Below, one piece after another: positions 1 to 13,200 of a DNA stretch of 64,000 nt. Source of the DNA: Strigops habroptila. Its lineage: Eukaryota; Chordata; Aves; Psittaciformes; Psittacidae. The translations under genes were made by a program, and so were the position numbers. The notes beneath the pieces were generated by a model. It did not search any database. It saw only the letters and a list, made by a program, of their open reading frames with translations, and was not told the DNA's origin. Where the stretch lies: assembly GCF_004027225.2 (NCBI RefSeq), contig NC_044283.2, forward strand, positions 13,038,992 through 13,102,991. The letters run 5' to 3'. Within the stretch, counting starts at the first letter, position 1. Every line of letters begins with the position of its first letter.

Positions 1-627
1 GGGCGGAGCGGGACCGCCGCCACCACCCCCCCCCCCTCCCGGCACCAGCTGCTGCGGCAGGGAGTGCGCTGCGCAGCCCCCTGCCCCGGGGGCCTGGTCG
101 TGCTTCCTCTCCCCCTCCCTTCTCGCCGCTCCCCCGGCAGCCACCGACCGGCGCCGAGCTGCCCTCCGCCCGGGCAGCGCCGCAGACCCCTCCTGCGGAG
201 GGAGGCGGGGGGAGCGTGCAAAGTGGAAGAAACTCCCTCCGGCTCGCCCGGGGGGCTGGGGAGATTTGGGGCTTTTATTTTTTATCTATCTCTTGTTTTC
301 CATTTTTCCATCCACCCCGAAGCCACGCAGCAGCAGGTGACCGGCGCCCGCCCGCTCGCCCGCGGGGAAGGACCCCGTTGGCACCGGCTGTGTGTGCATG
401 TAGAGGGCTCCCTCCGCCCCCTGCCTCCCACCCCCCGGATCATTCTTTATACCGGGGGAGCGTGTGCACTGCGGTCCTTGCTCTGGGAATTGCTGCTGCT
501 CTTCCTATTCGTCGGGGGCTTTCCAATCACCTGCCTCTGCCACCCTCTCCTCTCCGCTCTTTGTACTTTATTTTCACGTGCTCTTTACTAACACGGCTAT
601 TTTTAAATCCCGCTTGGATTTATTTCG

Positions 628-706
628 TTCTCTCTCTTTCTCTCGTCTTTTTTTTTATTTTCCCCCTTCCCTCTTTTTTTTTTTTTTCTTTTTTTCTTTT
701 TTTTCC
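628..706 (+). repeat. Pyrimidine-rich tract (T/C, long T runs)
   Basis: Almost uninterrupted pyrimidines with several runs of eight or more T, ending at a G-rich block (707-728). It lies in the promoter/5' UTR region of CRMP1 exon 1A. Length is probably polymorphic. No coding frame crosses it convincingly. Confidence 0.8.
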
Positions 707-810
707 GGGGGGTGGGTGGGGGGAGGGAGGTTAACGTTTGCATCTCCCTAAGGGAAAGATCCCACCAGCCAACCCAGCTCCGCCACTGCTGCATCCATCC
801 ATTCATTTTT

Positions 811-837
811 ATGGTCACCAACAGCCTATCCCGGTAG
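811..837 (+). other. Short upstream ORF (8 codons) ahead of the CRMP1 long-isoform start
   Basis: ATG at 811 opens an eight-codon frame ending in TAG at 835-837, 84 bases before the exon 1A start codon at 922. No other ATG lies between the two. If the 1A transcript begins upstream of 811, ribosomes would meet this uORF first and would have to reinitiate or leak past it. Whether it is transcribed is not known. Confidence 0.4.
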
Positions 838-861
838 TGGAAGGTGCAGAGAAGTGGGAGG

Positions 862-906
862 CAGAGAGAGAGCGAGAGAGAGAGAGAGGGAGGGAGGGAG
901 GGAGAG
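862..906 (+). repeat. Simple (GA)n/(GGGA)n purine tract in the 5' UTR
   Basis: GA dinucleotides turn into GGGA units directly upstream of the exon 1A start codon (922). In mRNA it would be an unstructured purine stretch, and in DNA it could bind GAGA-type factors or form triplex. Likely variable in length between individuals. Confidence 0.85.
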
Positions 907-921
907 ATCCGGACAGCGAGA

Positions 922-1293
922 ATGGCCGAGAGAAAGAGGAACTGGAATAAAGAAGATGACCTGCCTGTGTATCTAGCGAGGCCGGGTACGACAGCCCAGA
1001 CACCGCGGCAGAAATACGGGGGGATGTTCGCTTCCGTGGAGGGGGCCTACGAGAACAAAACCATCGACTTCGACGCGTATAGCGTGGGTAAGAAGGGGTC
1101 CCGGACCCCGCGGAGCGGCAGCCGGCACGACATGCTGGACGGAGGGGACAACTACAGCGAGACCGCCAGCGACATCAGCGAGGTCTCCGGCTCCGTCATC
1201 AGTTCCCCGGGCGATCGGGAGGACAAGACCCCGGGCGTGGAGATCAGATACCCCATGGGGAAGGAGCTGCTGCAGGGCCAGGACAATGGGCAG
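922..1293 (+). CDS. CRMP1: CRMP1 exon 1A, coding part (long-isoform N-terminus)
   Basis: Encodes 124 residues, [19 protein letters not shown] to the end GQDNGQ, then donor CAG|GTGAGC in phase 0. The start has a strong context (A at -3, G at +4). The first half ([37 protein letters not shown]) matches the long form of vertebrate CRMP1. The second half is Ser/Thr/Gly-rich, with SETASDISE and a SSPGD site, and is probably disordered. It replaces the 13 residues of exon 1B. It splices over about 16.25 kb to exon 2, skipping 1B. Confidence 0.93.
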
Positions 1294-4200
1294 GTGAGCG
1301 GGGACCGGGCCGGGGCGCGAGAGCCGCCGTCTCTGCGAGCGGGGCGAGTCGTGCCGTACTAAGCCGTGCCGCAGAGCCGCGCTCGCCGGCGCAGGGGTAG
1401 GGGGGCTGCCTTCGCGGAAGGTCGGGGGGGCGCGGACCCTCCTCCCCGGCACGATGATGCTACAGGAGGAGCCCGGCTGGCCCCTAAACTATCTCACTTG
1501 CCTGAGCTTAGTGGGGCGGCGGGGGGGTGGGGGTATGACCTCAGAAATCGTTTTCCTTTGTAAGTGATGGCGATGAGTTTTCTCCGTTTCCCTCCCTGCC
1601 GGTAAAACGCTGCCCGTGCCGGAGGGGCTGGAGGGCAGACCGGGCCCCCTCGGTGCCTCCCCGGAACAAAGCAGTCCCCGCTGCACTTCTCGGCTCGCCG
1701 GGAAAACTCCGGCCTGTCCCAGGCACAGACCGGGCTCTGTCCCGGCCCCGGCTCCCCCCGCGCTTTCATTGTCTCCCGCAGGGCGGGAGGAGCAGCCGAA
1801 ACGTTGGCGCGGGGGCTCCCCACCTCTGGGGCTGCAACCTGGGCTCCTCTTGCAGACTTCAGGAAGAAGTGAGGCCGGTGGGGCTGGCCACCCCTGCCAG
1901 CTGTGCTTCTCCTGTGGCAACCAGGCTGGACGCAGATCGGGGGGCTGGCTCTCCGGGGAACCGGGGCTGTCACTGATTTCCCCTTAGGAAGAAATGCGGC
2001 CTTGCAGTCGTGTCCCTGCAGAGATTCACCCTTTCCCTTAGCACCCAGCCCGGAGGCTGTATGATCTGTTCACGCTCTGCTCTTTCCATAGGCTAAACGG
2101 GGAGTTTCCGTTCTTTTCTCCCACTCCTCAATTTTAGCATGAATGGCGCGCTGGTCCTCTCTGGGCTGGTGGTTGGGTGCAGGGGCCACACAGGCTCCCA
2201 TGCAGCCCGGTGGGTGCCCACTGCGGTGGGCCACTGGTGCAAGCAGGCAGGGCTTGGTGGGACACTGTGCCTGCGATGGTACCACTTCACTGCAGCAACC
2301 TCAGGGTTGCCTTCAGAGGCTGCCAGCTGCAGTGCAGTCTTCCCTTTCCCAGCTCACCTGAATCCGTGTCTTTTCCATCAGGACCTTGGGGCAGTGGGAG
2401 GGCATGATGAACCCTGAAATCCCCTATCTTCTGGGACATCCCTGATGCCTCCTCCCCATCTTCCTTGCTGCCTGGTTCAGCCTGGGAGGCAGGGTAGTGA
2501 GTCCATTGTACACTACCTCTGGATCTCACTGTGATTCCTAAGTTGTCTGGCTCTGGATTGGACTGGGAGGAAGGGGGTGTGTGGGGGGTGAGGAGGAGGT
2601 TGGTGGTAAAGTTGGCAAGGTTTGGTCACTGGCTTAGGAAGGTGTGCTGTGAGCAGCAGCCACGTGCCTGACCCCTGTGCAGCGGTGGCTGCAGCTTTTT
2701 GCAAGCTCTGCACAGTGATTTCAGGGGAGATGTGTCAGAGACACGGCTGGATGGGAAATGCCTTGTATCTATGTGTGTGTCGCAGGGGTGGGTGTGCTGC
2801 TTGTCGTTAAGGGATTAACCTGGGTGCAGCTTTGCAGTGCCTCTTACCATTCCCGCAGTTGTTCATGGATCCTCCACCATGGGTGGAGGAAGGCACCCTG
2901 TGAGTCAGAAAAGACCAAAGGGTTTCAACTCGCCACTTTTCTTCTCCAGCTGCTGCTGGCCCAGCATCCACCTGGGCTGGCCAGGCTGCACTGGCCTATG
3001 CCATCACCGACAGTCTCCCTGGGTGCAGGGCAGAGCAGGGAGTGGCACTGGGACAGTGGCAAGGAGAGCAGAGCAGGGCAGTGCTGTTGGGGTCAGAGCC
3101 ACTGGTGGGGACAAAGCAGGCACTGCCATCAGGGACAGTGCCACTGGGGACAAAGCTGTGCAGTGCCATGGGGTCAGAGCAGGCAGTGCGATGGGGACAG
3201 AGGCGGGCAATGCTATCAGGGTCAGAGGCAAAGGGACAGAGCAGGCAGTGCCATTGCCATGTGCCGCGCAGTAAGACCCACAGCCGAGGGTAACCCCCCC
3301 AGTCCCCACCCGCGGGACCCCGCCGGTGACCTGAGCGTACAGCGGGGCGGCGGCGGAGCTGGGAGGGCGGCGTTTCCCAGCCCCGGTGCGGGAGGGAGGG
3401 AGGCTCCGGCTGGATTGATGGGCTGGGAAGGGGGGCCGAGGCGGTAGGGGTGGGGGACAGGAGGGAAGGAAGCGCTTCCTGGGTTGAGCTGAGCGAATCC
3501 TGCTCCGACCTGCAGCCGGGAGGGCGCTGCTGCCGCCGGGAGAGGCAGCGCTCGCCGACCCCCCCGGGAGCCGCGTCCCTGTTTCATTGCAGACGGAAAA
3601 AAAGGTGCCGGGTTTGCCTGGCTCCCCTTGCTCTGGGCGAGGAAACTTTGCCTCCATTACCCAGCACTGCCGGGTCTCCCCCGCCCCGCCCCATCACCCC
3701 ACCGGGCTCTCAATTATTATTCCTCTCATTACCTCCGATATTTTCCCGTCGGGCTCGGCTCCCTCCTCGGGGTGTGTGGCGTGCGCCCGGCGCTAGCGGG
3801 AGCCGACATGTCTTACCAGGGCAAGAAGAGCATCCCCCACATAACGGTAAGCGGGCCCGCACGCAGCTGCCGCTGCCCTCGCTTCTTTGTTCGCGGGCGG
3901 GGAAGGGCGTGAGGCGGGAGCGCAGCGGCCGCGGCCGCGCGGTGCCCCGCGGGTGGTGACGGGGAGCCGGAATGCGGGGCCGGGGCTCCACGGGGTGGAC
4001 GGGTGCGGGCAGCGGTGCCCTCTCTTCCTCCTGCTGGAGCTCCGGGACGGGAGTGATTTTGTTTTATTTATATATATATGTAATTTTATTTTTCTATTTT
4101 ATTTATCTTTTCCCTTTCCTCGCCCTCCGCACAGCCGGGGCTCAGCGCCGTGTGCTGAGGGCACAGCCTGGGGTCGGGGCCGGGAGAGGAGGCGGGGGTG

Positions 4201-7200
4201 GGGGGAGGCCCGGCGGCGCTGGTGGGGCCGGGGGTGCCGTCCTTCCCCCGAGGAGCAGGGCCCGGGGCGGCTCGGCCGCCGGGCGAGGCAGAACAAAAGA
4301 GGGAGGGGACGAGCCGCAGCACAACGTGCCCCCCGCCGCCCCCCGGCAGCCGGGGCGGGCTGGGGATGCGGAGGAATAGGAGGGGGGGAAACGGGAGGGG
4401 TAGGAGCGTGGAAAATCAAAGAGCGCCATGATGCCAGCATCAACACCTCTGTGCGCTATTAATACATCAGCCATGGTAGGGATCAGAAGTCAAAGAGTTA
4501 ATCATAACCATCCTCTTCCTAGCTGTGCCTGCCTCCCGCTAGATGCTTTTATCCGCGAGCAGTACTACAATAGAGTGTGCTTTCCGTGCCAGGAAGAGAG
4601 GATCTGGGTCTTTTGATTCAGTATGTTGTTTCCTCTAGATACACTGGATCCACAGGAGCTCGATAAAGACCAGGCAGAGCTGGCAGGGAGCAGGGCTTCA
4701 GGAAAATCTCCCCTAAAGTTTGGTCACCCAGAGGTTTTCCCCAGCACCGGTGCTGGTCTCCAGGCTGGTGCCAGCTGTCCTCTTGGGGGGCTGGATCAGT
4801 GGGTGATGGGGTCACTGCTGCTGTGTGGGCAGAGATGAGTGGGGAAGTGGTGTAAGCTCAGGGAAGCTTGGGTAAATGGAGCTTGCCCAGGGAAAGCTGG
4901 CACTATTGGGTGCCAGGCACAGGACAAGTTTCAGTAGCTGGAGTGGGGTGATGGGTGGGTGTGGCAGCTTCCGGAGCAAACCTGATGGTTAAAGGCATCA
5001 TTTGAGGCAGTGGTACAGGGCTCGTAAGCACCTTGAGGTTTCCTCGATATTAAAAAACCAATCCTTTAGTCAACATACTCGGTCAGGAGCGGAACAGCCT
5101 TCTTCCGCAAGCAGAGTTTCATGATACCGAAGTGCTGCATTTATGCAGTTTTCTGCTATCAACAGGCAGCAGTGTGTGGTGGTGAGGCTGAGCCTGGGTG
5201 TTGCAGTGGCTCTTTGGGCGATGTCTCCTCTCGCCTCCATCCTCAGTGCATCGCGTGACTTGCAGTTACTCAGGGTACCCCTGGATGCGAGGAGGCCCTG
5301 GCTGCCCTCCGGGTGAGTGTCAGGTGCTTTGTGCACAGCTTGACCTTTATTTGCAGTTGGTGTGTAACAGGTTCCCCCCCATAGCTAGTTGTTTGCTCTC
5401 CAATTTGGAGTAAAAGAAGAAACTGGAAGAATTATGAGTGTTTCCTTGGAATCAACAGTTCGTTTTAATTTCTTCACTTCTCACAAATTTCCTTCTCTGT
5501 GCTGGTGAGAGGATTGCTGGGAAAAAGAAAGCCCAAACCTCAGCCTGTTCTCTTTGAAAAGGGTTGTGTTGAAGCTTCTATAAATGAATATTCATTAACG
5601 CTAGTGTTGAGTTTTGTGACCAAATCAAAGGCATAAATTAACATTAGTGAAGTTGGCAGGCATCAGGTCTTGGCTGTCTTTTTTTATTTTAATGTTTTAC
5701 ACTTCTGGCCCTTCTTTCCCTCCCCAGCAAAAGCAAATCAGACACTTTGTGTTATACCTTGTACACACTGCCCATCCCACAAGAGCCCACCAGATCTCTC
5801 TGTGTGTATCTTCTGAAGCCCTGTTCCAGTATAATAAATTAGATGTTTCACCCTGTCGCTAAGGAAATGTATTGGAGCTTCAAGCCTTCTGGGTTTTAAG
5901 GAAATGTGATAGCTCTGTAAAGTTATGCAACAACAGCAATGATGATATCATATACAAATGACATTTTGTTACGGTACTTAACATTTTCCCTGCATACACA
6001 CTCCTGCTTTTTTGAGCTACACCAGCTCCTGGATTCATTGAAATAGCGAGAAGCTCATTTTGTCAGTATTCTGTGTGTGGTTACTTTGCTGTGGATTTTC
6101 CCATCCCAAGCCTGTGTTCCCTGCACAAGGCCAGGAGCTGTTCTGAGCACACAAGGAGAACAGCACCCAGCATCCTGCCACAGCATCCAGCCCTAGGCAC
6201 TACTTGCGGTCAGTACCTGGCTAGAGCTGCCCTCCAGGGTCAGGTCTGCAGCATCAAGAACTTTGTGAAGGAAGAGATAGAGGCTGGTTTCAGCTCTTAT
6301 CAGTGTGGGAGCTGATACCACTCTTGGGAAGACAACCCCATGGTATCCTTTCTGGGTTACTCCCCATGGTGCACGTGGGCATAACTGCCTCCTTGTGCTT
6401 TGTCTGACCGTGCCTTGCCTCTTGGCTCCTTCAGACTATTAGCAGTGCCTGACTGATACCCCCTTCACCCTCTTCCCCTGAGGCAGCTTTATTCCTGGCT
6501 TCCCTTCTCCCCTTTCTCCTGGAAGTATCTAGGACAGTAGAGACACTGTTGCAGACAGACCCCCTTTGGCACTGAGCATTTCCCTGCTCTCATTTACCAA
6601 ATATGCACCCACTTTTTTTTCATTTCATCTGCCCTTTTTTTAAATAATTTTTTTTTAATTCTTATTTTTTTCCAACCCCTGAAAAATCATGCTTCTTGCA
6701 ATCTATCCTGTTTGTGACTCTTCTGCTGCCCTGCATCCTAAGCAGCATCCAGGCTTGCTGTTGTTAGCTGAATGCCAATGTAAAGTGCTATTCAGTTGTG
6801 AGTCAGACTTGGGAAACTGAGCCCCTTTTGCTGTAACTACTGCGGGAAGGACCTCTGTATTTGAAGCACCAGACCAGTCTCTGGGTGATGTAAAATAGAG
6901 ATGCATTGAACCAGTAAGTGTAAGCATTTCAGTCGTGTCCTCTGCACTGTGTCGAAGTCCTTGGGGGTTCTCACTCCCTTAGTTCAGGAGTATTAGCTGG
7001 GGATGGAGCAGGGTGTGCATAATGTAAGGGTGGCCAAGAACGCATCTGCAGGAGCACATTTCTCAGCCTATGTAGTACAGTCAGCCACTACCATCCATTG
7101 CTGAGGTGTTTTTCTGCATGAGGTGGCAATCTTTTGTGCTTCGGTTGTGCAGGCGTGCTGTCACGCAGACCAGATTTTCCAGGGTATGTCCCCCACCCAT

Positions 7201-10200
7201 TGCTTTTAATGTGGCTATTACACTCTTCTTGTGCAGTATGTTACAGGGAATCAATGGAGATGATGACACTGAAATATCTGTTGCAAAATCTGTTGGCTTC
7301 TATGTTTTGGTAGGGCTTGGCACTTTTCAAGCAAGGCCTGAATGCAGATGAACTCAAAATTGCGGTATATACAGAGCACAGTTTAAAAAAGGCATGTAGT
7401 GTGTGAAATGTCTGGTACAAGATTTGTTTGTTCCAGTAGCGATTGCAACCATTAAAACATGATCAGTGGGAGCTCAGTGAAGAGGAGGTGTGAAGACAAC
7501 TCTACTGAGCAAAAGGAGAGTAGCTAGTCACCAAAGCAAATGCAGGGAGAAACATGGTAGAGGCAAATGGTGCCCAAATCTCTTAGAAAATTGAATAATA
7601 TTCCTGGGAATGGTCCAAGGGTTGGCATCTGAATGGGGGAAGGACTTGCTGGTCCTGAGCTGGTAGACTGTAAGGCATGGGAAGACAGAGAGCTTAAGAA
7701 TGTGGTGTTACAGAGGAAGGATCTCACTATTTAGCAAGTAAAGAGAAGATCTGACATGAGATGAGCAAAAGAAGCAGATGCAGAAAAATGAAGAGAGGCT
7801 AGAGAAATTCAGAGGAGTGGGCACAGAGAATAATTTTAGTTGTAGCCTTTTGAATTGATTGATGTGAAGAGAGCTAAGAAATAAGTAGGCTTTGGTTGAA
7901 GACAGCAGAATACTTAGAGAAAAAATACATTCATCTGGGCTTTTCCTGTGTGAGACACTGGTCTTAAGCTAACTATTGAGGATCAAGAAAGAAACTTTCT
8001 CTTTGGCCTGAGCAAATGGGGTAATGTGAGGTGTTCTGGTGTGAGACAATGGCAGTGCAAGAGCTGCCGCATAGTTCACTTTGGACACCAGGGGGGACAT
8101 GTCCTACAGATGCAAGACATGGTGAGTACCTGGAATGGGGAACCAAAGTCCTCATCTCGGTTTGGATCTGTTGTATGTCTCCCCTGACCATGCTTTTTTC
8201 CTGCACACCTTTGTTTAACAATGTGAAGCTATGCACAGACTGATGCCTGACTTGCCAAAAGTTTTTCAACAGCCCACTGAATGCTGGGCATGGGAACAAT
8301 GTCTCACATTGTTATTCTGCTACTGGCACAAGATTTGCACTGGGTTAGACAGCACTTTTTGTCCTGCTTTAAAACAGCAAGGCCTGGGGCTTCTACATCC
8401 CTTTTCTTACTCTTGAGTATTTGCTTAATACTCAAAGTTACATTTTTCCATCTGTAGCTGTTTAATAGACTTGCCCCCCTCAGTTTACTTGTTTGTTGAT
8501 GAACATTTGTGAATTCACATTGCATAGTGGGCTGGACTTGAACTTTGCAGCTCTGGAGATGCTTTAGCTGCTTCAGTAGAACTTGCTGGACTTCTAACCA
8601 CCATTTCTGTGATTCTGTGGTAAGTCTTTTCCTTTCCTTTTTCTACAAAGAAAAAGTAGCCACACTGTTTAAGCCACTTCCATCTGGTGTCTAAAATTAC
8701 ATTGAGAACAGGGCCTTCTGGGGACATTTCTGTGGAGACTGGAAACTTTGGCAAAGGGACAGAAAGAAGGGTTTGGGGCAGTGATTCCTTTAACTGGCAC
8801 AGCAAGTTCATCAGTCAGCACCCTCAGCATCAAGGCATCATGGTTTTCAGTGTCAGAGTTGGTGCCATGATGGGGAACTGAGCTGTGTTTTGCTGGACGC
8901 TGGGCAGGTTTGGAAAGCGGACAGTGGCTGTCTGGGAAGACAACTGATGTAGTGAGGTGGTTGTCTGAATCTCCTTAAAAGTGCTGATAGAAACCACTGC
9001 CAATGAGCTACTTTCCTGACAAGATGTCAGGCTCTGTTTTCTGCTTTGCTGCCATTTCTCTCATAAGCAAGTTTATATATGTGGTCAAAGGGAGAAGCTT
9101 CATTTTCCTTTGCAGGATCCAGGAGACCTCGCTGGCTTGTGAAGCACTTGGGTACTGTAAGACTTAGTTGGGATAGATTTCCTGCTGCTTTTGTACTTAC
9201 GAGAGAGAGATGAGCAGCAAAATAATTATCAGGTCTCTAATCTTGCTACATGTAAAGATGATAGTCTCATCCCTGGGACAGAGATACTCTGGGACTACTT
9301 TTGCTTTTGCTTGATGCACTTGCCACAAGACATAAGTGTCAATCTGTAGTGCATGTCCTGACGAGATTTAAGGCCTCAGCCCTTGTCCACCTTGCATGTG
9401 GCTGGCTAAAGGAGCACACCATGCTCACAGCTAAGAGACTGTGGAAGAGTTGTTCCATGAACCAGTCCTGATACCATGTGAAGTGAGGCAGCAAGCATCA
9501 CGACTTGCTATGACATGCAGGAGAAGTAGGTATATGAGGCAACATGACAGCAAAAACTGTCTGAGTGCAAACAGTATGCATCCGTATCTACCACATGTAG
9601 TTGATCATGAATTGCCATTGCTAACATCACATTAAAGAGCATTTTCTATTATTCTGTTTCCCTTGCATCCACCTTCTCTGTCAGAGAAGGGTTTCCTTAT
9701 GGTCTTAGCTGGATTTTGACCGTGACTGGTGCCAAGGCTGATGTGTCCCAGTAACCTGATGCTGGTTTCTGACTTGAACTTAAACACATCTTCAGTTCAC
9801 TGGCACGCAGCAGCAGCCACGCTGTAAATTGCTGTTATTTTTTCCCAAGTTTAACCTTTCCTATGAATGTCTTGCTGGGATTTTGAGATCAGCTCTAATT
9901 GACGTAACCTGTGTGTAACCCAAGAGATGGCTATAACAACATACAATGCTATAGGTTCATCCCTCCAGCCCATACTTAGGTGAAACCCCTGCTGATGCCA
10001 ATGAGTATTGTCATCGTAAGATGTTTGTTGTGCTTCCCTTCTACAAGCAAAGCAAAGATGACATTTACGGTGAGGAAATCCCCATGGCGTTAGTAGCTGT
10101 AGGAGTAGCCCTTTTAGACTGTGTGATTAAGGAATGAAATTGCTAGCTGAATAGAAAGTCAGGTCTCCAAAGGGGAAACAAAAGAAGATCAGATCTTTTA

Positions 10201-13200
10201 AATGAATAAAGATGAATGAATACATTGGCTACAGACCAAGATACAGTATTACTGCAATCAACATAATCCTTCCTAAATGAATTGCCATATACTGGAGTGC
10301 ATTTGTTAAGAAAAGGACCATAAAAGCAGGATTCTCCATTAGTGGCGTATCGGAAATGATGCCTCAAGGATTGAGTGCTTCCCCTTGTTGATTGAGGGAT
10401 CGCTCTCGCTAAAAATTACTTCCTATGGAGAGTAACCTAGACATGAAATTCAAAAGGAAGGATAGTGCTGATTAAATGCAGATCTTTTATAAGCAGACAG
10501 TACTTCATGAAATCCCATTTTCAGCTCTTTGATCCTTATGAAAGGATTTTAAACAAGCATTCCTCTTGGGAAGGATGTCTTTCTTCTTTTGCCATAAAGT
10601 TTAAAAATGTTTCTTATTTGTAAGTACTTTGCTAAAAGCAAGGTAGTTTAACTGTATTGTATCATAACTGGGTCTGAATCTGACCAGCTCTAAGAGACAA
10701 TCAAATATATATATATAAAATAAATTAAATCACTTGTATATTATGGGAAATAACTGCAATAAGGAATGCAGGGAAGCACAGAGGAGTTCCGAGTGTCTCC
10801 CTCCGTTGTTTGCCAGTGGGACTTTTGCCTCTGAGAAGCTGTTTCCTTGCAAATAGTCTTCTTGTGAAGATTTGGATAATCAAGGAGAACACAAACATCA
10901 GCCTGTGTGTTTTGAACCTTCTCTCTAAATTGGGGATGCTGTGTCTTCTCTAACTCTCAGTGGACTTCTTAAAGCCTTAGCAACAAAGGATCCTGTCTCT
11001 CAAAAAAGTAAAGATGAATATTTTAGCTGCAAGTGTGATAATGTAGTCTTAATGCCTTCTTATGTCTGTTGCATTTAATCTGATGTCTTTTAAACCAGAG
11101 AACTGGAAATACAGGTGGATTTGGAATTTAAACTGTTTTCAAATGGTTATTTAACATAAAATCCTTAGTGATATTGAGGGCCATTGACTAATCTGGATTT
11201 TAAAGAATACAGACATTGTTGCTCTGGAGATACAAGGACAATGGTATATTCTAGTAAGTCCTTAGAATTATGCAAAGGATGAAATCACTGCTGAGTGTTT
11301 CCTTCTCCTTTAGGCCTGGAAAATCTGGGACTAAGAGTGTTGCAAAGACTTTTTCAGTTGGCAACAGCTGCAATGCAGCACTTGTAAGAGCCCAAATCCA
11401 AGAATGAAGCAGCGCTTAGACCCATATGCTGAGTATGTTATTTGAAGTTAATTGCAGATAAATTGTAAAGCAAACTGTAAATAGTCAAAAAGATATGATT
11501 TACCTGATTTGGAGATGAAGATGTAATAGGTAGACATTGCATTTGTGGAAGAAAAGCAAGAATGTAATAGCACGTATCGGAATTTTAATCTGGACAGATG
11601 TTGCTATTTGATGAAAACACCGCTATTGAAATCTCTTTGAATCTTTTTGTATGGCTAGCATACATAATGGCAGATTCATTCTTCCTTTTGTGTTTGTTTG
11701 GGGTTTTTTTTTCCCCAACTCCATTTTGTATGATAGAGGTGTGGTTTTCTCTGAAAGGTGCCTGCAGGTGCAGTACCATGTGTATAGGTACTGTAGAGAA
11801 GTGTGTGGTTTGCTATAACTTGTGCTGCATTGCATTTTGACATGCCACACCGATTTGAAATAATACTTGTTTAGCAAATCTTATGTCAGAAGATGGAAGT
11901 TTTATTTCTAATGCTGCTGTGTTTTTTAGTAGTTCCAGAAGCAGATTGAAAACTGCATGCATAAAAATTGTATTTGAATTTTGTAGTATTTTTAGATGTC
12001 TCTAGTGCTGAGCGGAGTAGGTGAATTAAAAAAAGGCAAGTTTTAAATGTCTTTGCAATTGTTCCTGCTCTAACATTTGGATCATATTTTCAAATAACCT
12101 GGAGCAGAGAGTGATTTACTGACCAAGGGAGTTTGATTTCATTTGTCATTGTGCAGAGGCCACTGCAGAACTGGGGACCGCAGCAGGCATCAGGCTCGTT
12201 ATCCGGCAGGTTGATGCAGACAGTGCTTGTCTCTGCTGGCCTCTTACCATTGGGAGTGTACGAAAATATGGACATGCTTCACAAGAGCTGAGCCAAGCTC
12301 ATTTAAAAAAAACAGCAAAACAGGCAATTTGAACAAATTGTCCCATTCACCAACTTACAGATGTTTCGTGTTGCTTGTACTGCAACGCAAACAATAGTTG
12401 TAAGGGAGCAAAGCCACCGCCTCGTGTCTGAGCAGTCAGCCCCTCCTCCTGCAGCAAACGGTGCTGAGTTTGTGGCGTCTCCTTCTGCTGCCATGAAAAT
12501 TGCTGTCATGTCACAGACTAAGCTCTGTGGCTTTGCTGCCAGATTAAGCAGGAGAAGCTAGACTGCGATTAGCAAAAAATCACCAGGAAAGGAGTGTGGA
12601 GGGTTTGAAGGTGAAGAGCTGTGGCTAATAGGAATAGCTGTATCACACTCAGCAGCGAGCTGAGCCGGGAGGTGCCACAGAGCTGGTAAAATGGAGCTGC
12701 AGGGAGATAGATAGAAGATAAGCATTGTTGCTGTACTGATGCTGTGTCACAGCCAGGCACAAAACCCGGAAGCAAATGCATTGTATCGATGTGGTCGCAT
12801 CATTGCAGCAGTGATGGGTGGAGGAGAAATCACCTTGGCTCCCACCCCCCGTAGTGAATGCTGAGCCGTGGTGTGGGTGTACAGTGCCTTTCTGCACCTC
12901 CCACATCAATGAGAGCAGTTTTGTCTTTCTTTTTCCCTTGAATCTTGGCACCTAATGAATTGCTCAATTTATATGTTCAATATAATACCCCCTCTCTGTT
13001 TTCCATTTTCCTGCTGTCTGTCCTTGGCAGGCTGGAGGGAAGAGTTGGGTTGGCAGCTTCGTGTGCCAGGCAATGCGCTGAAAACTTGGTATGGAGCCCT
13101 TCAGGCTCAGCAGGCAGGGCATCCGTGCCTGAGACATCTGTTAGCTGGGTAGCAAGGTGGCAGCCACCCTATAAAGGCACCTCCTGAGCTGAGTAATGAG

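Larger units (their letters stand above)
1..921 (+). promoter_or_regulatory. CRMP1: CRMP1 upstream promoter, CpG island and 5' UTR of exon 1A
   Basis: Seen: very GC- and CpG-rich sequence from the left edge to about 460, opening with a GC box (GGGCGG at 1-6). A pyrimidine tract (628-706) and a GA tract (862-906) lie nearer the start codon. CpG richness continues through exon 1A to about 1900. Known: the long CRMP1 isoform has its own first exon and promoter upstream of the short-isoform exon. Inferred: transcription starts within this stretch. I see no clear TATA box close to the start codon, which fits a dispersed CpG-island promoter. The exact start site and any upstream non-coding exon cannot be fixed from sequence alone. 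Confidence 0.7.

Noticed and set aside
64-734. Long overlapping plus-strand frames in the CpG-rich leader
   Set aside because: Proline/arginine-rich translations typical of GC-rich non-coding DNA, with no conserved motif, lying in the promoter of CRMP1 exon 1A.
2758-3657. Frames of 217-229 codons on both strands
   Set aside because: They are produced by the GC-rich minisatellite and CpG block; both strands are open at once and neither has a domain.
8605-8625. TTCTGTGATTCTGTGG resembling a CR1 3'-end repeat
   Set aside because: No CR1 body sequence upstream; the match is too short to call.
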